Shown: one piece after another, positions 24,929 to 34,069 of the stretch
Layout: the number at the start of each line of letters is the position of its first letter
Numbering within the stretch: the first letter of the stretch is position 1
The notes under the pieces: generated by a model
The model's database searches: none
The model's input: the letters and a program-made list of their open reading frames with translations, nothing else
What the model was told of the DNA's origin: nothing
Origin: Candidatus Palauibacter soopunensis
GTDB lineage: Bacteria > Gemmatimonadota > Gemmatimonadetes > Palauibacterales > Palauibacteraceae
Direction: 5' to 3'
DNA: 64,000 nucleotides
NCBI RefSeq assembly: GCF_947581735.1
Contig: NZ_CANPVT010000027.1
Location: 1-64,000, forward strand
Program-made: the position numbers and the translations under genes

Positions 24929-27159
24929 GTACCGCGGGGCCTCCGGTGAAACAGAGCGACGAGCGCATCCACCGCGCCTTCGAGTGGGCGCTGGCGCGGC
25001 TCCCCGGCCGACTCGGGGTGCGGGCACGGGACGCGACCGGCGGGCGGTTCGGCATCGGCAGCCAGATCGTCGTCGGACTGGGCGGCGGCGTGCTCCTGAC
25101 GATCAGCGCCATCCTCCTCGCGCTCCTGCTGATGACCATCGTGGAGCGGGGACAGAGCGAGGTGACGCAGGAACAGATCCCTTCGCTCCTCGCGGGCCAT
25201 CGCGTGACCCAGCACAGCGAGGCGCTCCTGCGCGCATCCCCGCAGCTCCTGTCGGCCGCCGACCCCGCGACGCTGGCGGATGTCCGGGCCGCCGTCCTGC
25301 TGGAGCAGGACAGCCTCCAGTACTGGGTCGAAGAGGTCGGCGGCGGAGCGGGCATGGATGCGGATGTCGCGGGCCTGGCCGAAGGCCTGGTGGCGAACAT
25401 CAACGAGATCTACGAGTCGGTCAACAACCGGATGACCTACGCTGCCCGGCTCGCCGAGATGGCGGCGACGGTCGAGGAGACCGGACTCCGCCTCCAGTCG
25501 GTGCTCGAGGAGGCGATCGACGATCAGTATTTCTTCATGCGCACGGGGCTCCGCCAGCTGACGGACGTTCCGGCGCCGAATTCCCAGCGCCAGGCATCCG
25601 ACGAAATCGAGCAACTCGACGGCCTCTTGAACTTCAAGGCGTCGCAGAACCAGGCGATCACGCTCATCCAGCAGGCCTTCACCGAGACCGATGGGGAGCA
25701 GTTGCTCGCCAACCAGGGGCGCGTGGAGACCGCCCTCCGCGATGTGCGGGCGACGCTGCCCAGGATCCGCCCGCTGCTGAGGGAGACGCTGGCCGACGCG
25801 GTGAGCGTCCCCAGCGAGCTGTACGGAGGCTCCGCCGGCATCTTCCAGACCCGGCGGCGGGAACTGGAGGAGGTCGGCCGGGCCGAGGAACTGCTCGAGC
25901 GCAACCGGCAGACCACGGCGGAACTCGACATGGGGGTCCGGACGCTCATGGAACGCGTCGAGGAGACCGCCCGGGATGCGGCCGGCCGCTCCGAGTTTCT
26001 CGTGCAGCTGGGGTTCTGGTTCCTCCTCGCCGTGATCCTGTTCACCATCGGCGCGGCCCGCGTCGCCTGGAAGACGTTCGGCCGTTCGCTCATCGTTCGA
26101 TTGAACAGCCTGTTCGCGACCACGCGGCGCATGTCGGAGGGCGACCTCGAAGTGAAGGTGGAGGTCGAGGGCAACGACGAGGTCACCGACATGGCGCACG
26201 CGCTGGAGGTCTTCCGCAAGCACGCCCTCGAGGTGCAGCGGCTGAACCTCGTCGAGAAGCTGGCGCAGGAGGTGCAGACGAAGAACGAGGCGCTGGAGCA
26301 GACGCTCGACGACCTCCGGCGTACGCAGGAACAGGTCATCACCCAGGAAAAGCTGGCCTCGCTCGGCGCCCTCACGGCGGGGGTCGCCCACGAGATCCGC
26401 AACCCGCTCAACTTCGTGAACAACTTCGCGGTGCTCTCGAAGGAACTGATCGAGGAACTGCAGGAGGAGATGAAGGAGGTCGCGGAGGGGAACGCGGAGC
26501 TGGACCGCGATTTCATCGATGAAGTCCTCGGCGACCTCGAGATGAACGTGACCAAGGTTCGGGAGCACGGGGGCCGGGCCGACCGCATCGTGGAGGGAAT
26601 GCTGGCTCATTCGCGGGACGAAGCCGGCGCCGCGGAGACCATCGACGTCAACCAGCTGGTCGACGAGTACGCGAAGCTCGCCTACCACGGTTTGCGCGGC
26701 ACGGACTCTTCATTCAACGTGACGCTGGACCGCGATTTCGATGACGAAGCCGGCGAGGTCACCGGCATCGCCCGCGATTTGAGCCGGGTCTTCCTGAACA
26801 TCGTGACCAACGCCTGTCACGCGACGGCCGCCCGCAAGGAGGAGGAGGAGGAGGAGGACGCCGACTATTCGCCGACCGTCGCACTCAAGACGAGGGGCTA
26901 CGAAGACCACGTCATCGTGTCGGTTCGGGACAACGGCACCGGTATTCCGGACTCCATCGTCCGGAAGATCTTCGAACCGTTCTTCACGACGAAGTCGGGG
27001 ACGCAGGGGACCGGACTCGGGCTGTCGATCTCCCGCGACATCGTCGTCGGCCACGGCGGCGAACTCGAGGTGGAGAGCGAGCCGGGCGAGTTCACCGAGT
27101 TCCGGGTCAAGCTGCTCCGCGAGAGCAACATCTCAGAAGTGGCGGCGGCCGTGACATGA
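24925..27159 (+). CDS. membrane sensor histidine kinase with HAMP domain
   Basis: A 744-residue hybrid-free kinase. TM1 lies at about 48-70 ([18 protein letters not shown]), then a helical periplasmic domain of about 285 residues, TM2 ([19 protein letters not shown]), HAMP and a coiled coil. HisKA holds His489 in [13 protein letters not shown]. HATPase_c follows with N-box [26 protein letters not shown] and GTGLGLSIS; a run of glutamates follows the N-box. The periplasmic region resembles TorS/NIT-like helical sensors that read a bound periplasmic protein. GTG 24925 overlaps the binding-protein stop (GTGA). The likely phospho-target is the response-regulator phosphatase two genes upstream. 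Confidence 0.88.
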   Translation: MSTAGPPVKQSDERIHRAFEWALARLPGRLGVRARDATGGRFGIGSQIVVGLGGGVLLTISAILLALLLMTIVERGQSEVTQEQIPSLLAGHRVTQHSEALLRASPQLLSAADPATLADVRAAVLLEQDSLQYWVEEVGGGAGMDADVAGLAEGLVANINEIYESVNNRMTYAARLAEMAATVEETGLRLQSVLEEAIDDQYFFMRTGLRQLTDVPAPNSQRQASDEIEQLDGLLNFKASQNQAITLIQQAFTETDGEQLLANQGRVETALRDVRATLPRIRPLLRETLADAVSVPSELYGGSAGIFQTRRRELEEVGRAEELLERNRQTTAELDMGVRTLMERVEETARDAAGRSEFLVQLGFWFLLAVILFTIGAARVAWKTFGRSLIVRLNSLFATTRRMSEGDLEVKVEVEGNDEVTDMAHALEVFRKHALEVQRLNLVEKLAQEVQTKNEALEQTLDDLRRTQEQVITQEKLASLGALTAGVAHEIRNPLNFVNNFAVLSKELIEELQEEMKEVAEGNAELDRDFIDEVLGDLEMNVTKVREHGGRADRIVEGMLAHSRDEAGAAETIDVNQLVDEYAKLAYHGLRGTDSSFNVTLDRDFDDEAGEVTGIARDLSRVFLNIVTNACHATAARKEEEEEEDADYSPTVALKTRGYEDHVIVSVRDNGTGIPDSIVRKIFEPFFTTKSGTQGTGLGLSISRDIVVGHGGELEVESEPGEFTEFRVKLLRESNISEVAAAVT

Positions 27160-27187
27160 GGTTCGCCGCATGGATCATGGAGGGATC

Positions 27188-28837
27188 ATGAAAACGAAAT
27201 TGTATTGCCGGCGCGCTCTGACGATGGCCGGGGTCTTCCTCTTCGGCGCGGCGTCGCTGCTCGCGCAGGACGGACGCCCGGAAACGACTCCACGCGGCGA
27301 CGACGAGGGCGACGGCCCCTACGACCGCCTGATTCTTCGTGGCGTCACGATCATCGATGGAACGGGCGCGCCGCCCCAGGGCCCTGTGGACATCGTCATC
27401 GAGGGCGACCGCATCGCCTCCGTCAGCACCGTCGGCTTCCCGGGACTCGACATCAACGAGGATCGCCGGCCCGACCTCGATATCGAGGAGAATCCCGACG
27501 CGAACGTGCACGAGATCGACCTCTCCGGGCACTTCGTCATGCCCGGCTTCGTCGACATGCATGCGCACACCGGCGGCTTCCCCAAGGCGCCGCAGCCCGA
27601 GTACGTCTACAAGCTGTGGATGGGACACGGGATCACGACCTCCCGCGGCGTCGGCCACGGACCGATGATGTGGTCGCTCGGGGAGAAGGCGAAGGCGGTG
27701 CGCAACGAGATCGTCGCGCCGCGCATGTACACCTACGTGCGGCCGGGCGAGGCCTGGGACCAGGGGCCGGTGAATACCCCCGATAGAGCGCGCGAGTGGG
27801 TGCGCTGGGCCGCGGCGCAGGAGGTCGAGGGACAGAAGATCGACGGACTCAAGCTGGGTTCGTACGACCCGCCGATCATGGAGGCGCTCATCGACGAGGC
27901 GCACCAGCACGGCCTCGGCACCGTGGCCCACCTCGGCCAGATGGGCGTGGGGCGCATGACCGCGCTCGACGCTGCCGAGATCGGGCTCGACATGATGACC
28001 CACTACTACGGCCTGTTCGAGTCGATGCTGTCCGACTACAGCGTCCAGGACTGGCCGCTCGACTACAACTACCAGAACGAGCAGCACCGCTTCGGCAACG
28101 TGGCCCGCCTCTGGGACCAGGTCGACGGCCCCGGCTCCGACAGCTGGAACGCGCTGCAGGAGCGCTTCCTCGAAATCGGGTTCGGGATCGATCCGACGAT
28201 GACGATCTACGAGGCGAGCCGGGACGTGATGGCGGCCCGCAACGCGGACTGGCACGAGGAGTACACGCTCCCCAGCCAGTGGGATTTCTATCAGCCGAGC
28301 CGCGCCGCGCACGGCTCGTACTGGTTCTACTGGGGCACGGAGGAAGAGGTCGCGTGGCGGAACTTCTTCAAGGTGTGGATGCAGTTCCTCAACGAGTACA
28401 AGAACCGCGGCGGCCGCGTGACGACGGGCTCGGACTCGGGATTCATCTACAAGCTGTACGGCTTCGACTACATCAGGGAGTTCGAACTGCTGCGCGAGGC
28501 CGGGTTCCACCCGGTGGAGGTCATCCGCTCGGCCACCCTGCACGGGGCGCAGGAGCTGAACGATCCCAAGGGGCTCCCGCCCGATTTCGGGATGATCCGC
28601 GCGGGACTCAAGGCCGATTTCGTCGTCGTCGAGGAGAACCCGCTGCAGAACCTCAAGGTCCTCTACGGCAACGGCGCGGTGAAACTCAACGACGAGACCG
28701 GCGAGACCGAGCGCGTCGGCGGCATCAAGTACACGATCAAGGACGGCATCGTGTACGACGCGAAGCAACTGCTGGCCGACGTGCGCGAGATGGTGCGGGC
28801 GGCGAAGGCCGAACTCGCGACCGAGGACGAAGGGTAG
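27188..28837 (+). CDS. exported amidohydrolase
   Basis: A 549-residue metal-dependent hydrolase of the amidohydrolase superfamily with a signal peptide (LTMAGVFLFGAASLLAQ). Family features: LILRGVTIIDGTGAPPQG, FVDMHAHTGG (HxH metal motif), HGLGTVAHLGQMG, TTGSDSGFIYK (metal Asp), and the C-terminal ADFVVVEENPLQNL strand. Members cut cyclic amides, dipeptides or related bonds; the substrate is not assignable. ATG 27188 gives a clean signal peptide with GGAGG four bases upstream; ATG 27170 is an in-frame alternative. The next gene starts 25 bases on. Confidence 0.87.
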   Translation: MKTKLYCRRALTMAGVFLFGAASLLAQDGRPETTPRGDDEGDGPYDRLILRGVTIIDGTGAPPQGPVDIVIEGDRIASVSTVGFPGLDINEDRRPDLDIEENPDANVHEIDLSGHFVMPGFVDMHAHTGGFPKAPQPEYVYKLWMGHGITTSRGVGHGPMMWSLGEKAKAVRNEIVAPRMYTYVRPGEAWDQGPVNTPDRAREWVRWAAAQEVEGQKIDGLKLGSYDPPIMEALIDEAHQHGLGTVAHLGQMGVGRMTALDAAEIGLDMMTHYYGLFESMLSDYSVQDWPLDYNYQNEQHRFGNVARLWDQVDGPGSDSWNALQERFLEIGFGIDPTMTIYEASRDVMAARNADWHEEYTLPSQWDFYQPSRAAHGSYWFYWGTEEEVAWRNFFKVWMQFLNEYKNRGGRVTTGSDSGFIYKLYGFDYIREFELLREAGFHPVEVIRSATLHGAQELNDPKGLPPDFGMIRAGLKADFVVVEENPLQNLKVLYGNGAVKLNDETGETERVGGIKYTIKDGIVYDAKQLLADVREMVRAAKAELATEDEG

Positions 28838-28862
28838 CTTTCGGCGGACGGAGGGTCGTGGA

Positions 28863-29507
28863 ATGAAGTTCACGCGCGGGATCGGGCCCCTGCTCGTGGC
28901 GCTTGCCGCCTGCGGCGGCGAAGCGGGCGAGGGGGAGGCGCGGACGGTCCAGCCCGGCGCGCCGGGCGAGGCCACGCGCGTCCTGACCGTGGAGGAAGCC
29001 GCATCCCTAGAGCATATCACGCACACCGAGGCGGACGTCCGCTTCATGCAGGGGATGATCCCGCATCACGCCCAGGCGCTGGAGATGGCCGCGCTCATTC
29101 GGGAGCGGACGGATCACGAGGGACTGCACCTGCTCGGGCGCCGGATCGAGATCTCCCAGCGGGACGAGATCGCGTGGATGACGCGCTGGCTCGAGCGCCG
29201 GGGCGAGACGGCTCCGATGATGGGGGCCGGACACGCGCACGGACTCGGCGAGGGCGAACTCATGCCGGGAATGCTGTCGCGCGAGGAAATGGACGCCCTC
29301 GCCGCGGCGCGCGGCTCCGAGTTCGACCGGCTCTTCCTCGAAGGCATGATCAAGCATCATCACGGCGCGCTCATGATGGTGGCGGAACTGTTCGACAGTC
29401 CTGGCGGAGGCCAGGAGACCGAGATCTTCCGGTTCGCGGCGGATGTGGACGCGGACCAGGACATGGAGATCCTGCGCATGAGCGACATGTTGAACGCGAT
29501 TCCATGA
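28863..29507 (+). CDS. DUF305 lipoprotein
   Basis: A 214-residue lipoprotein (lipobox LAAC) with a ferritin-like helical DUF305 domain. The paired motifs DVRFMQGMIPHHAQALEMA and LFLEGMIKHHHGALMMV are diagnostic and rich in His/Met, which suggests metal binding, possibly copper. Function is not established. A GGAGG site precedes the ATG. It lies 39 bases before the LVIVD-repeat gene and is probably co-transcribed. Confidence 0.85.
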   Translation: MKFTRGIGPLLVALAACGGEAGEGEARTVQPGAPGEATRVLTVEEAASLEHITHTEADVRFMQGMIPHHAQALEMAALIRERTDHEGLHLLGRRIEISQRDEIAWMTRWLERRGETAPMMGAGHAHGLGEGELMPGMLSREEMDALAAARGSEFDRLFLEGMIKHHHGALMMVAELFDSPGGGQETEIFRFAADVDADQDMEILRMSDMLNAIP

Positions 29508-29546
29508 GCGCTCATCGGCGATTCACGGCAGGCAGGAGGTAGGAAG

Positions 29547-31400
29547 ATGTCACGCAGAGAGACCTTGATCGTGGGACGGCGCATCGGCGGCCCGGCAGTG
29601 GCGTTGTCCGCCTTGGCGTTCGGCTGGTTCGCCGGCGCGGATGCCCTGGCGGCCCAGGACCCGCCGCCACCCCCTCCGGAGGCCGTCTGGGAGTGGGACC
29701 CCGACGATCCGCGCATCGGGCTCGCGCCGGGCCTCCACGATGCCGGCATGGCGATCGGCAACCTGGAGCGGCTGGTCAGCCTCCCGAAACCCGATCCGTT
29801 CCTCACGGACGAGGCCGGCGGACGCGGGCCGACCAACTCGGATATCGCGTTCCAGGGAGATCTGGTCTTCCAGGGCAGCTACTGGGGCTTCCAGGTGTTC
29901 GACGCCTCGGATCCCGCCCAGCCGGAACTCGTCGTCGCGGTCGTGTGCCCCGGCGGACAGGGTGACGTCAGCGTACACGAGAACCTTCTCTTCATGTCGG
30001 TCCAGCAGGCGTCGGCCCGGCTCGACTGCGGCACGGAAGGGGTCCAGGACAGCGTCAGCACCGTGCGCCTGCAGGGGATCCGCATCTTCGATATCTCCGA
30101 CATTGGGAATCCTCGCCAGGTGAAGACCGTGCAGACGTGCCGCGGCTCTCACACGCACACGCTCGTCACGGATCCCAACGACGACTCCCACGTCTACATC
30201 TACGTCTCGGGCACGGGGCGCGTCCGTTCGGGAAGCGAACTCGAAGGCTGCTCCGGCATGCCGGCCGAGGAGGACGAGAACACGGCGCTGTTCCGGATCG
30301 AGATCATCGAAGTGCCGGTGGATGCGCCGGAGAATGCCGAAGTCGTCAACATGCCGCGTATCTTCGCCGATCCCGAGACGGGGGATATCGCGGGTCTGTG
30401 GTCGGGAGGCGACCACGGTGAAGGCACGCAGTCGTCCCGTCTCACGAACCAGTGCCACGACATCACGGTGCGCTCGGATCTCGGCCTCGCCGCCGGAGCC
30501 TGCGCGGGGAACGGCATCCTGCTGGACATCTCCGACCCCGAGAACCCGACCCGCATCGACCAGGTCGTCGATCCGAACTTCGCCTACTGGCATTCGGCGA
30601 CCTTCAACAACGACGGGACGGCGATCGTGTTCACGGACGAATGGGGCGGCGGCGGAGCGCCGCGCTGCCGTGGCTCCGATCCGGAAACGTGGGGCGCCAA
30701 CGCGATCTTCACGATCCGCGACCGCAAGATGGAGCTGGCGGGCTACTACAAGCTGCCGGTGCCGCAGACGGAGCAGGAGAACTGCGTCGCCCACAACGGT
30801 TCGATGATTCCGGTGCCCGGCCGCGACATCATGGTGCAGGGCTGGTACCAGGGCGGTCTTTCGATCTTCGACTTCACGGATCCGGAGAATCCGTTCGAGA
30901 TCGCCTACTTCGACCGCGGCCCTCTCGACGCGGTGGAGATGCTGAGCGGCGGCTACTGGTCGGCGTACTGGCACAACGGTTCGATCTACGGGGCGGAAAT
31001 CGCGCGAGGCGTGGACGTGTTCCAGCTCGCTGCCAGCGAGCACCTGTCCCAGGCGGAGATCGACGCGGCCATGTCCGTGATGGTCGGCGACTCCAACGTG
31101 CAGAACCAGGAGCGGTTCGACTGGCCCGCGAGCTTCGCGGTCGCGCGGTCGTACCTGATCCAGATGCAGCGCAGCAGCGGCATCCGGGCCGAGCGCGGGG
31201 AGCGGGTGGCGTCGCTGCTCGACATGGCGGAGAGCCAGTCCGGCGCCGAGCGGAACGCTACGCTCGATGAATTGAACGCGGTCGCAGCGGAACTCGATGA
31301 AGATGCGCGTCGCGCCGCCAACGCGGCGGGGCCGGGCGATGCCCGGCGCCTGGCGCTGCTGGCCGACGCGATCCGCGACCTGACGGCCTCTCTGCGCTGA
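29547..31400 (+). CDS. exported LVIVD-repeat beta-propeller protein
   Basis: A 617-residue secreted protein with a signal peptide ending ALAAQ. It has repeated blade motifs of the LVIVD type (GFQVFDASDPAQPELV, GIRIFDISDIGNPRQV, GILLDISDPENPTRI, LSIFDFTDPENPFEI). Several Cys (CRGSHTH, CSGMP, CHDITV) may form disulfides. The C-terminal 110 residues are helical (LSQAEIDAAMSVMVGD onward). The fold suggests a surface-binding or scaffold role; no catalytic motif is recognised. GGAGG precedes the start. It follows the DUF305 gene. Confidence 0.82.
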   Translation: MSRRETLIVGRRIGGPAVALSALAFGWFAGADALAAQDPPPPPPEAVWEWDPDDPRIGLAPGLHDAGMAIGNLERLVSLPKPDPFLTDEAGGRGPTNSDIAFQGDLVFQGSYWGFQVFDASDPAQPELVVAVVCPGGQGDVSVHENLLFMSVQQASARLDCGTEGVQDSVSTVRLQGIRIFDISDIGNPRQVKTVQTCRGSHTHTLVTDPNDDSHVYIYVSGTGRVRSGSELEGCSGMPAEEDENTALFRIEIIEVPVDAPENAEVVNMPRIFADPETGDIAGLWSGGDHGEGTQSSRLTNQCHDITVRSDLGLAAGACAGNGILLDISDPENPTRIDQVVDPNFAYWHSATFNNDGTAIVFTDEWGGGGAPRCRGSDPETWGANAIFTIRDRKMELAGYYKLPVPQTEQENCVAHNGSMIPVPGRDIMVQGWYQGGLSIFDFTDPENPFEIAYFDRGPLDAVEMLSGGYWSAYWHNGSIYGAEIARGVDVFQLAASEHLSQAEIDAAMSVMVGDSNVQNQERFDWPASFAVARSYLIQMQRSSGIRAERGERVASLLDMAESQSGAERNATLDELNAVAAELDEDARRAANAAGPGDARRLALLADAIRDLTASLR

Positions 31401-31417
31401 ACGAAGCCTTTCGAGGT

Positions 31418-31450
31418 GCGCTCCGGGGCCGCGCCGTCTCCCCGGAGCGC
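31418..31450 (+). terminator. stem-loop after the LVIVD gene
   Basis: A perfect 11-base inverted repeat, GCGCTCCGGGG (31418-31428) and CCCCGGAGCGC (31440-31450), with an 11-base loop, begins 17 bases after the LVIVD stop. The T-rich tail is weak (GCTTCGCGTT), so it may be a terminator or an mRNA-end-stabilising hairpin. Confidence 0.55.
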
Positions 31451-31550
31451 GCTTCGCGTTGCGGGCCCGGCCCGGAGGGGGAACCGGGGGGGCCGCGGAA
31501 CCGTATGACAGCCTGACCGACAGCCGTCCCATCCTCGAAGCGGACCTGCG

Positions 31551-32018
31551 ATGAAGCACGATTCCCCAACCGACTCCGCGATTCCCGCAGGCGGACTGAC
31601 CCGCGGCATCGTCCCGGGAGGCACCGTCCTCGCGGATTTCCTCTACCCCGAGCCGGCGGAGCGCCGCGTCGGGGCGATCATCGGCTGGTGGGAGAAACGC
31701 CGCCTCCCCTACAACCTCATCGTCGGAGGGACCGGGCTCGTGACGATGACGTTCGGCGCGGCGCTCACGGCCGTGGTCGCGACGCTGCAGCCGGTCGACA
31801 TGTTCCGCGCGGCGATCTGGTGGGCCGTGTGGGCGAATGTGTGTTATTCGCTGGGTCCGGTGGCCGAGATCACGCTCGAGAAGCTGTTCGGTCGACGGCT
31901 CCTTCCCACCGGCCCCCTCCTCTTCCGGGCAGGCGTGACCGTCGCGGTCGGAGTGACGCTGCTGCCCATCATCCCTCTCACGATCGGGTTCATCCTGAAC
32001 TTCTTCGGAATCCTCTGA
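31551..32018 (+). CDS. small membrane protein, unknown
   Basis: I do not recognise this 155-residue protein. A hydrophilic N-terminus of about 50 residues precedes three or four hydrophobic segments (YNLIVGGTGLVTMTFGAAL, FRAAIWWAVWANVCYSLG, and VAVGVTLLPIIPLTIGFIL at the C-terminus), so it is an inner-membrane protein. There is no clear ribosome-binding site. A second membrane-protein gene follows 26 bases later. Confidence 0.6.
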   Translation: MKHDSPTDSAIPAGGLTRGIVPGGTVLADFLYPEPAERRVGAIIGWWEKRRLPYNLIVGGTGLVTMTFGAALTAVVATLQPVDMFRAAIWWAVWANVCYSLGPVAEITLEKLFGRRLLPTGPLLFRAGVTVAVGVTLLPIIPLTIGFILNFFGIL

Positions 32019-32044
32019 CAGCCGCTGCGGCGACGAACGGCGCC

Positions 32045-32632
32045 ATGCCGGCGTCGCGCGTGTCGAGATGGAGCCTTTGGCTCGTGTGGGTGCTGGCGAG
32101 CGGAGTCGGCGGAGCCGTGGGCGTCGTCCCGGCGAGGATCATCGGTACGGCGATGGGCGAGGCCGTCCTCGGGGCCGTCGCCCTGGGCGGGGTCCTTGGC
32201 GCGATCGCGACAGTCCAGTGGCTCATCATGCGGCGGCGGCTGTCCTGGGCCGCCCGGTGGGCGACCGCAAAGGTCGTGGGAGGACTCGTCGGGGGAGCCG
32301 TCGCGCTCGGCCTGTTGGACGCTCTGTCCGGGAACGGGAATGAAACCCTCGGCGCCATCCTGGGGACGCTCACGGGACTGGGCGCGTTCGGCACCGTCCA
32401 ATGGCTGATTCTCCGGCGGGTCGCACGTGCCGGCTGGTGGGTGGCGGCAAGCGTCGCGGGTCTCGTCGCGGCCGGCCCCCTCGGCGTGGGCGTGCTGGGA
32501 CTGCTCGTCGGGGACGGTGGTGGATTCGGAGCGATGTACGGGGCGATCACGGGGACGCGGTTCGTCTCTGCAGCTCGCAACTCCGCTTCGTCAGTCGACG
32601 CCGATGGAGTGGGGGCCGATGTCGGCCAGTGA
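32045..32632 (+). CDS. glycine-rich membrane protein, unknown
   Basis: An unrecognised 195-residue protein with four or so hydrophobic segments. A pseudo-duplicated pattern is visible: LGGVLGAIATVQWLIMRRRL and LGTLTGLGAFGTVQWLILRR. Two tandem copies of a two-helix unit are therefore likely. The last 14 codons overlap the 3' end of the convergent FMN dehydrogenase gene by 42 bases, which makes the C-terminal tail uncertain. It may form an operon with the preceding membrane-protein gene. Confidence 0.55.
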   Translation: MPASRVSRWSLWLVWVLASGVGGAVGVVPARIIGTAMGEAVLGAVALGGVLGAIATVQWLIMRRRLSWAARWATAKVVGGLVGGAVALGLLDALSGNGNETLGAILGTLTGLGAFGTVQWLILRRVARAGWWVAASVAGLVAAGPLGVGVLGLLVGDGGGFGAMYGAITGTRFVSAARNSASSVDADGVGADVGQ

Positions 32633-33841
32633 CGGCGTTCCGACGGCGCCCATCGTGATCCGCAACTCCTCGATCAGGATTTCCAGCACCCGCTCGACGC
32701 CCGCCTGGCCGAACGCCCCGAGACCCCACAGGTAGGGACGCCCGATCGCCACTGCGGTGGCGCCGCGCGCGAGGCCTTTGAAGATGTCCGTGCCGCGGCG
32801 GAAGCCTCCGTCGACGATGATCGGTACCTCGCCGGCCACCGTTTCCGCGATCTCCGGAAGCGCGTCGATCGTCGCGCGGCCGCTGCCCTCCGCACGGCCG
32901 CCGTGGTTCGAGACCCAGATCCCGTCCACGCCGTGCTCGAGCGCGAGTTCCGCATCCTCGCGGGTCACGAGCCCCTTCACGACGATCCGCTGGTCCGTGA
33001 TGTCGCGCAGGCGGTGCACGTAGTCCCAGGTCATGGTGGGGCCGCCGCTGTCCGGCGGGCCCTGGGGCAGCCCCTCGTACATCGGCTTGACGGGATCCGC
33101 GCGGCCACCGCTCCGGTGACAGCTTTCGCAGTTGCGGTCGTCGATGCGCCGGTAGCGCTCCAGCGTGAGGCGGTTGCTTCCGCCGAGGAGATCGACCGTG
33201 AGCACGATGACGGGGCAGCCGGCTTCGCGGACGCGGTTCACGAGCGCGACCGTCGCGTTCCAGTGGCGGGGCGCATAGAGCTGATACCAGACCGGCTCCC
33301 CCCGCGCCTCGTTCACCGCTTCGACCCCCGTGGAACTCACCGACGAGAGCGTCTGCAGGTGGTTGCGGGCGGCGGCAGCGCGCGCGGTCGCCAGCTCGCC
33401 GTCGCGGTGGAAGGCGCCCTGGCTACCCGCCGGCGCGATCATGAGCGGCGTCGGCCACTCCCGCCCGAAGATCGAGACGCGCATGTCGAGGTTCGAGACG
33501 TCGACGAGCCGGCGCGCGCGGATGTAGATCCGCTCCAGCGAGGCCCGGTTGTTCGCCTGCGTCCCCTCCCCGTCGACACCGGTCTTGATGTATCCCCAGT
33601 GCGCCGTCGGGACCGTCTGCGCGGCCACCCTCTCGAGGTCGAACACGTCGAGCGCCTGCTCGGCCGACTGGACGAGGTCGTCGAGGGACCGCGCCGGCGC
33701 CTCCTGCGCCATCGCGCGTTCGACGAGGCCCAGGTCACAGCCGGCGAAGGCGGTCAGGAGCGGGCTGGCGGCAAGCCAGCGGAGGAGGTCACGACGGTGG
33801 ACGGCCTTCGATTCCGATCCCGGCTCCGGCGTGTCGTACAT
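32591..33841 (-). CDS. exported FMN alpha-hydroxyacid dehydrogenase with CXXCH motif
   Basis: A 416-residue member of the lactate oxidase/glycolate oxidase family (TIM barrel, FMN). Catalytic landmarks: LMIAPAGSQGAFH, WYQLYAPRHW, VVKGLV (Lys), VSNHGGRAEG (catalytic His and Arg) and IVDGGFRRGTDI. The N-terminus has twin Arg followed by a hydrophobic stretch (HRRDLLRWLAASPLLTAFAGC), suggesting Tat export as a lipoprotein. A barrel loop contains Cys238-Glu-Ser-Cys241-His242, a heme c attachment motif. An exported CXXCH flavoprotein would pass electrons to a cytochrome rather than oxygen. ATG 33841 has GGGAG upstream. Confidence 0.85.
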   Translation of the reverse strand: MYDTPEPGSESKAVHRRDLLRWLAASPLLTAFAGCDLGLVERAMAQEAPARSLDDLVQSAEQALDVFDLERVAAQTVPTAHWGYIKTGVDGEGTQANNRASLERIYIRARRLVDVSNLDMRVSIFGREWPTPLMIAPAGSQGAFHRDGELATARAAAARNHLQTLSSVSSTGVEAVNEARGEPVWYQLYAPRHWNATVALVNRVREAGCPVIVLTVDLLGGSNRLTLERYRRIDDRNCESCHRSGGRADPVKPMYEGLPQGPPDSGGPTMTWDYVHRLRDITDQRIVVKGLVTREDAELALEHGVDGIWVSNHGGRAEGSGRATIDALPEIAETVAGEVPIIVDGGFRRGTDIFKGLARGATAVAIGRPYLWGLGAFGQAGVERVLEILIEELRITMGAVGTPSLADIGPHSIGVD

Positions 33842-34069
33842 GCGGCGCTCCCGGTTGGCGCTCCGTGATTGCGTATCCGGATTCACGGTGCCCGCCGCCG
33901 CGGCCCGCGTCAACGCAGGTCCGTCCGGGCAACGCCGAAATTCGATAAAATGTCTTTCAAACGCCGATCCCTGTCGGTGCTGGGCGCCCGGGGCGGTTCG
34001 ACCACGGGTGGCCGGGTCTTCGCGCGAAACCATTCGAGAGACGATTCGAGAGGAGAGGAACGCACCGCG

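Noticed and set aside
26830-26865. GAG triplet run in the histidine kinase gene as a microsatellite
   Set aside because: It encodes a short Glu run between kinase motifs, keeps frame, and the N-box and G1 motifs on both sides are intact.
29550-31559. Long open frame on the minus strand opposite the LVIVD gene
   Set aside because: GC-rich DNA leaves antisense frames open. The translated sequence is low-complexity, His/Arg/Val-rich and lacks any domain, while the plus frame has clear propeller repeats and a ribosome-binding site.
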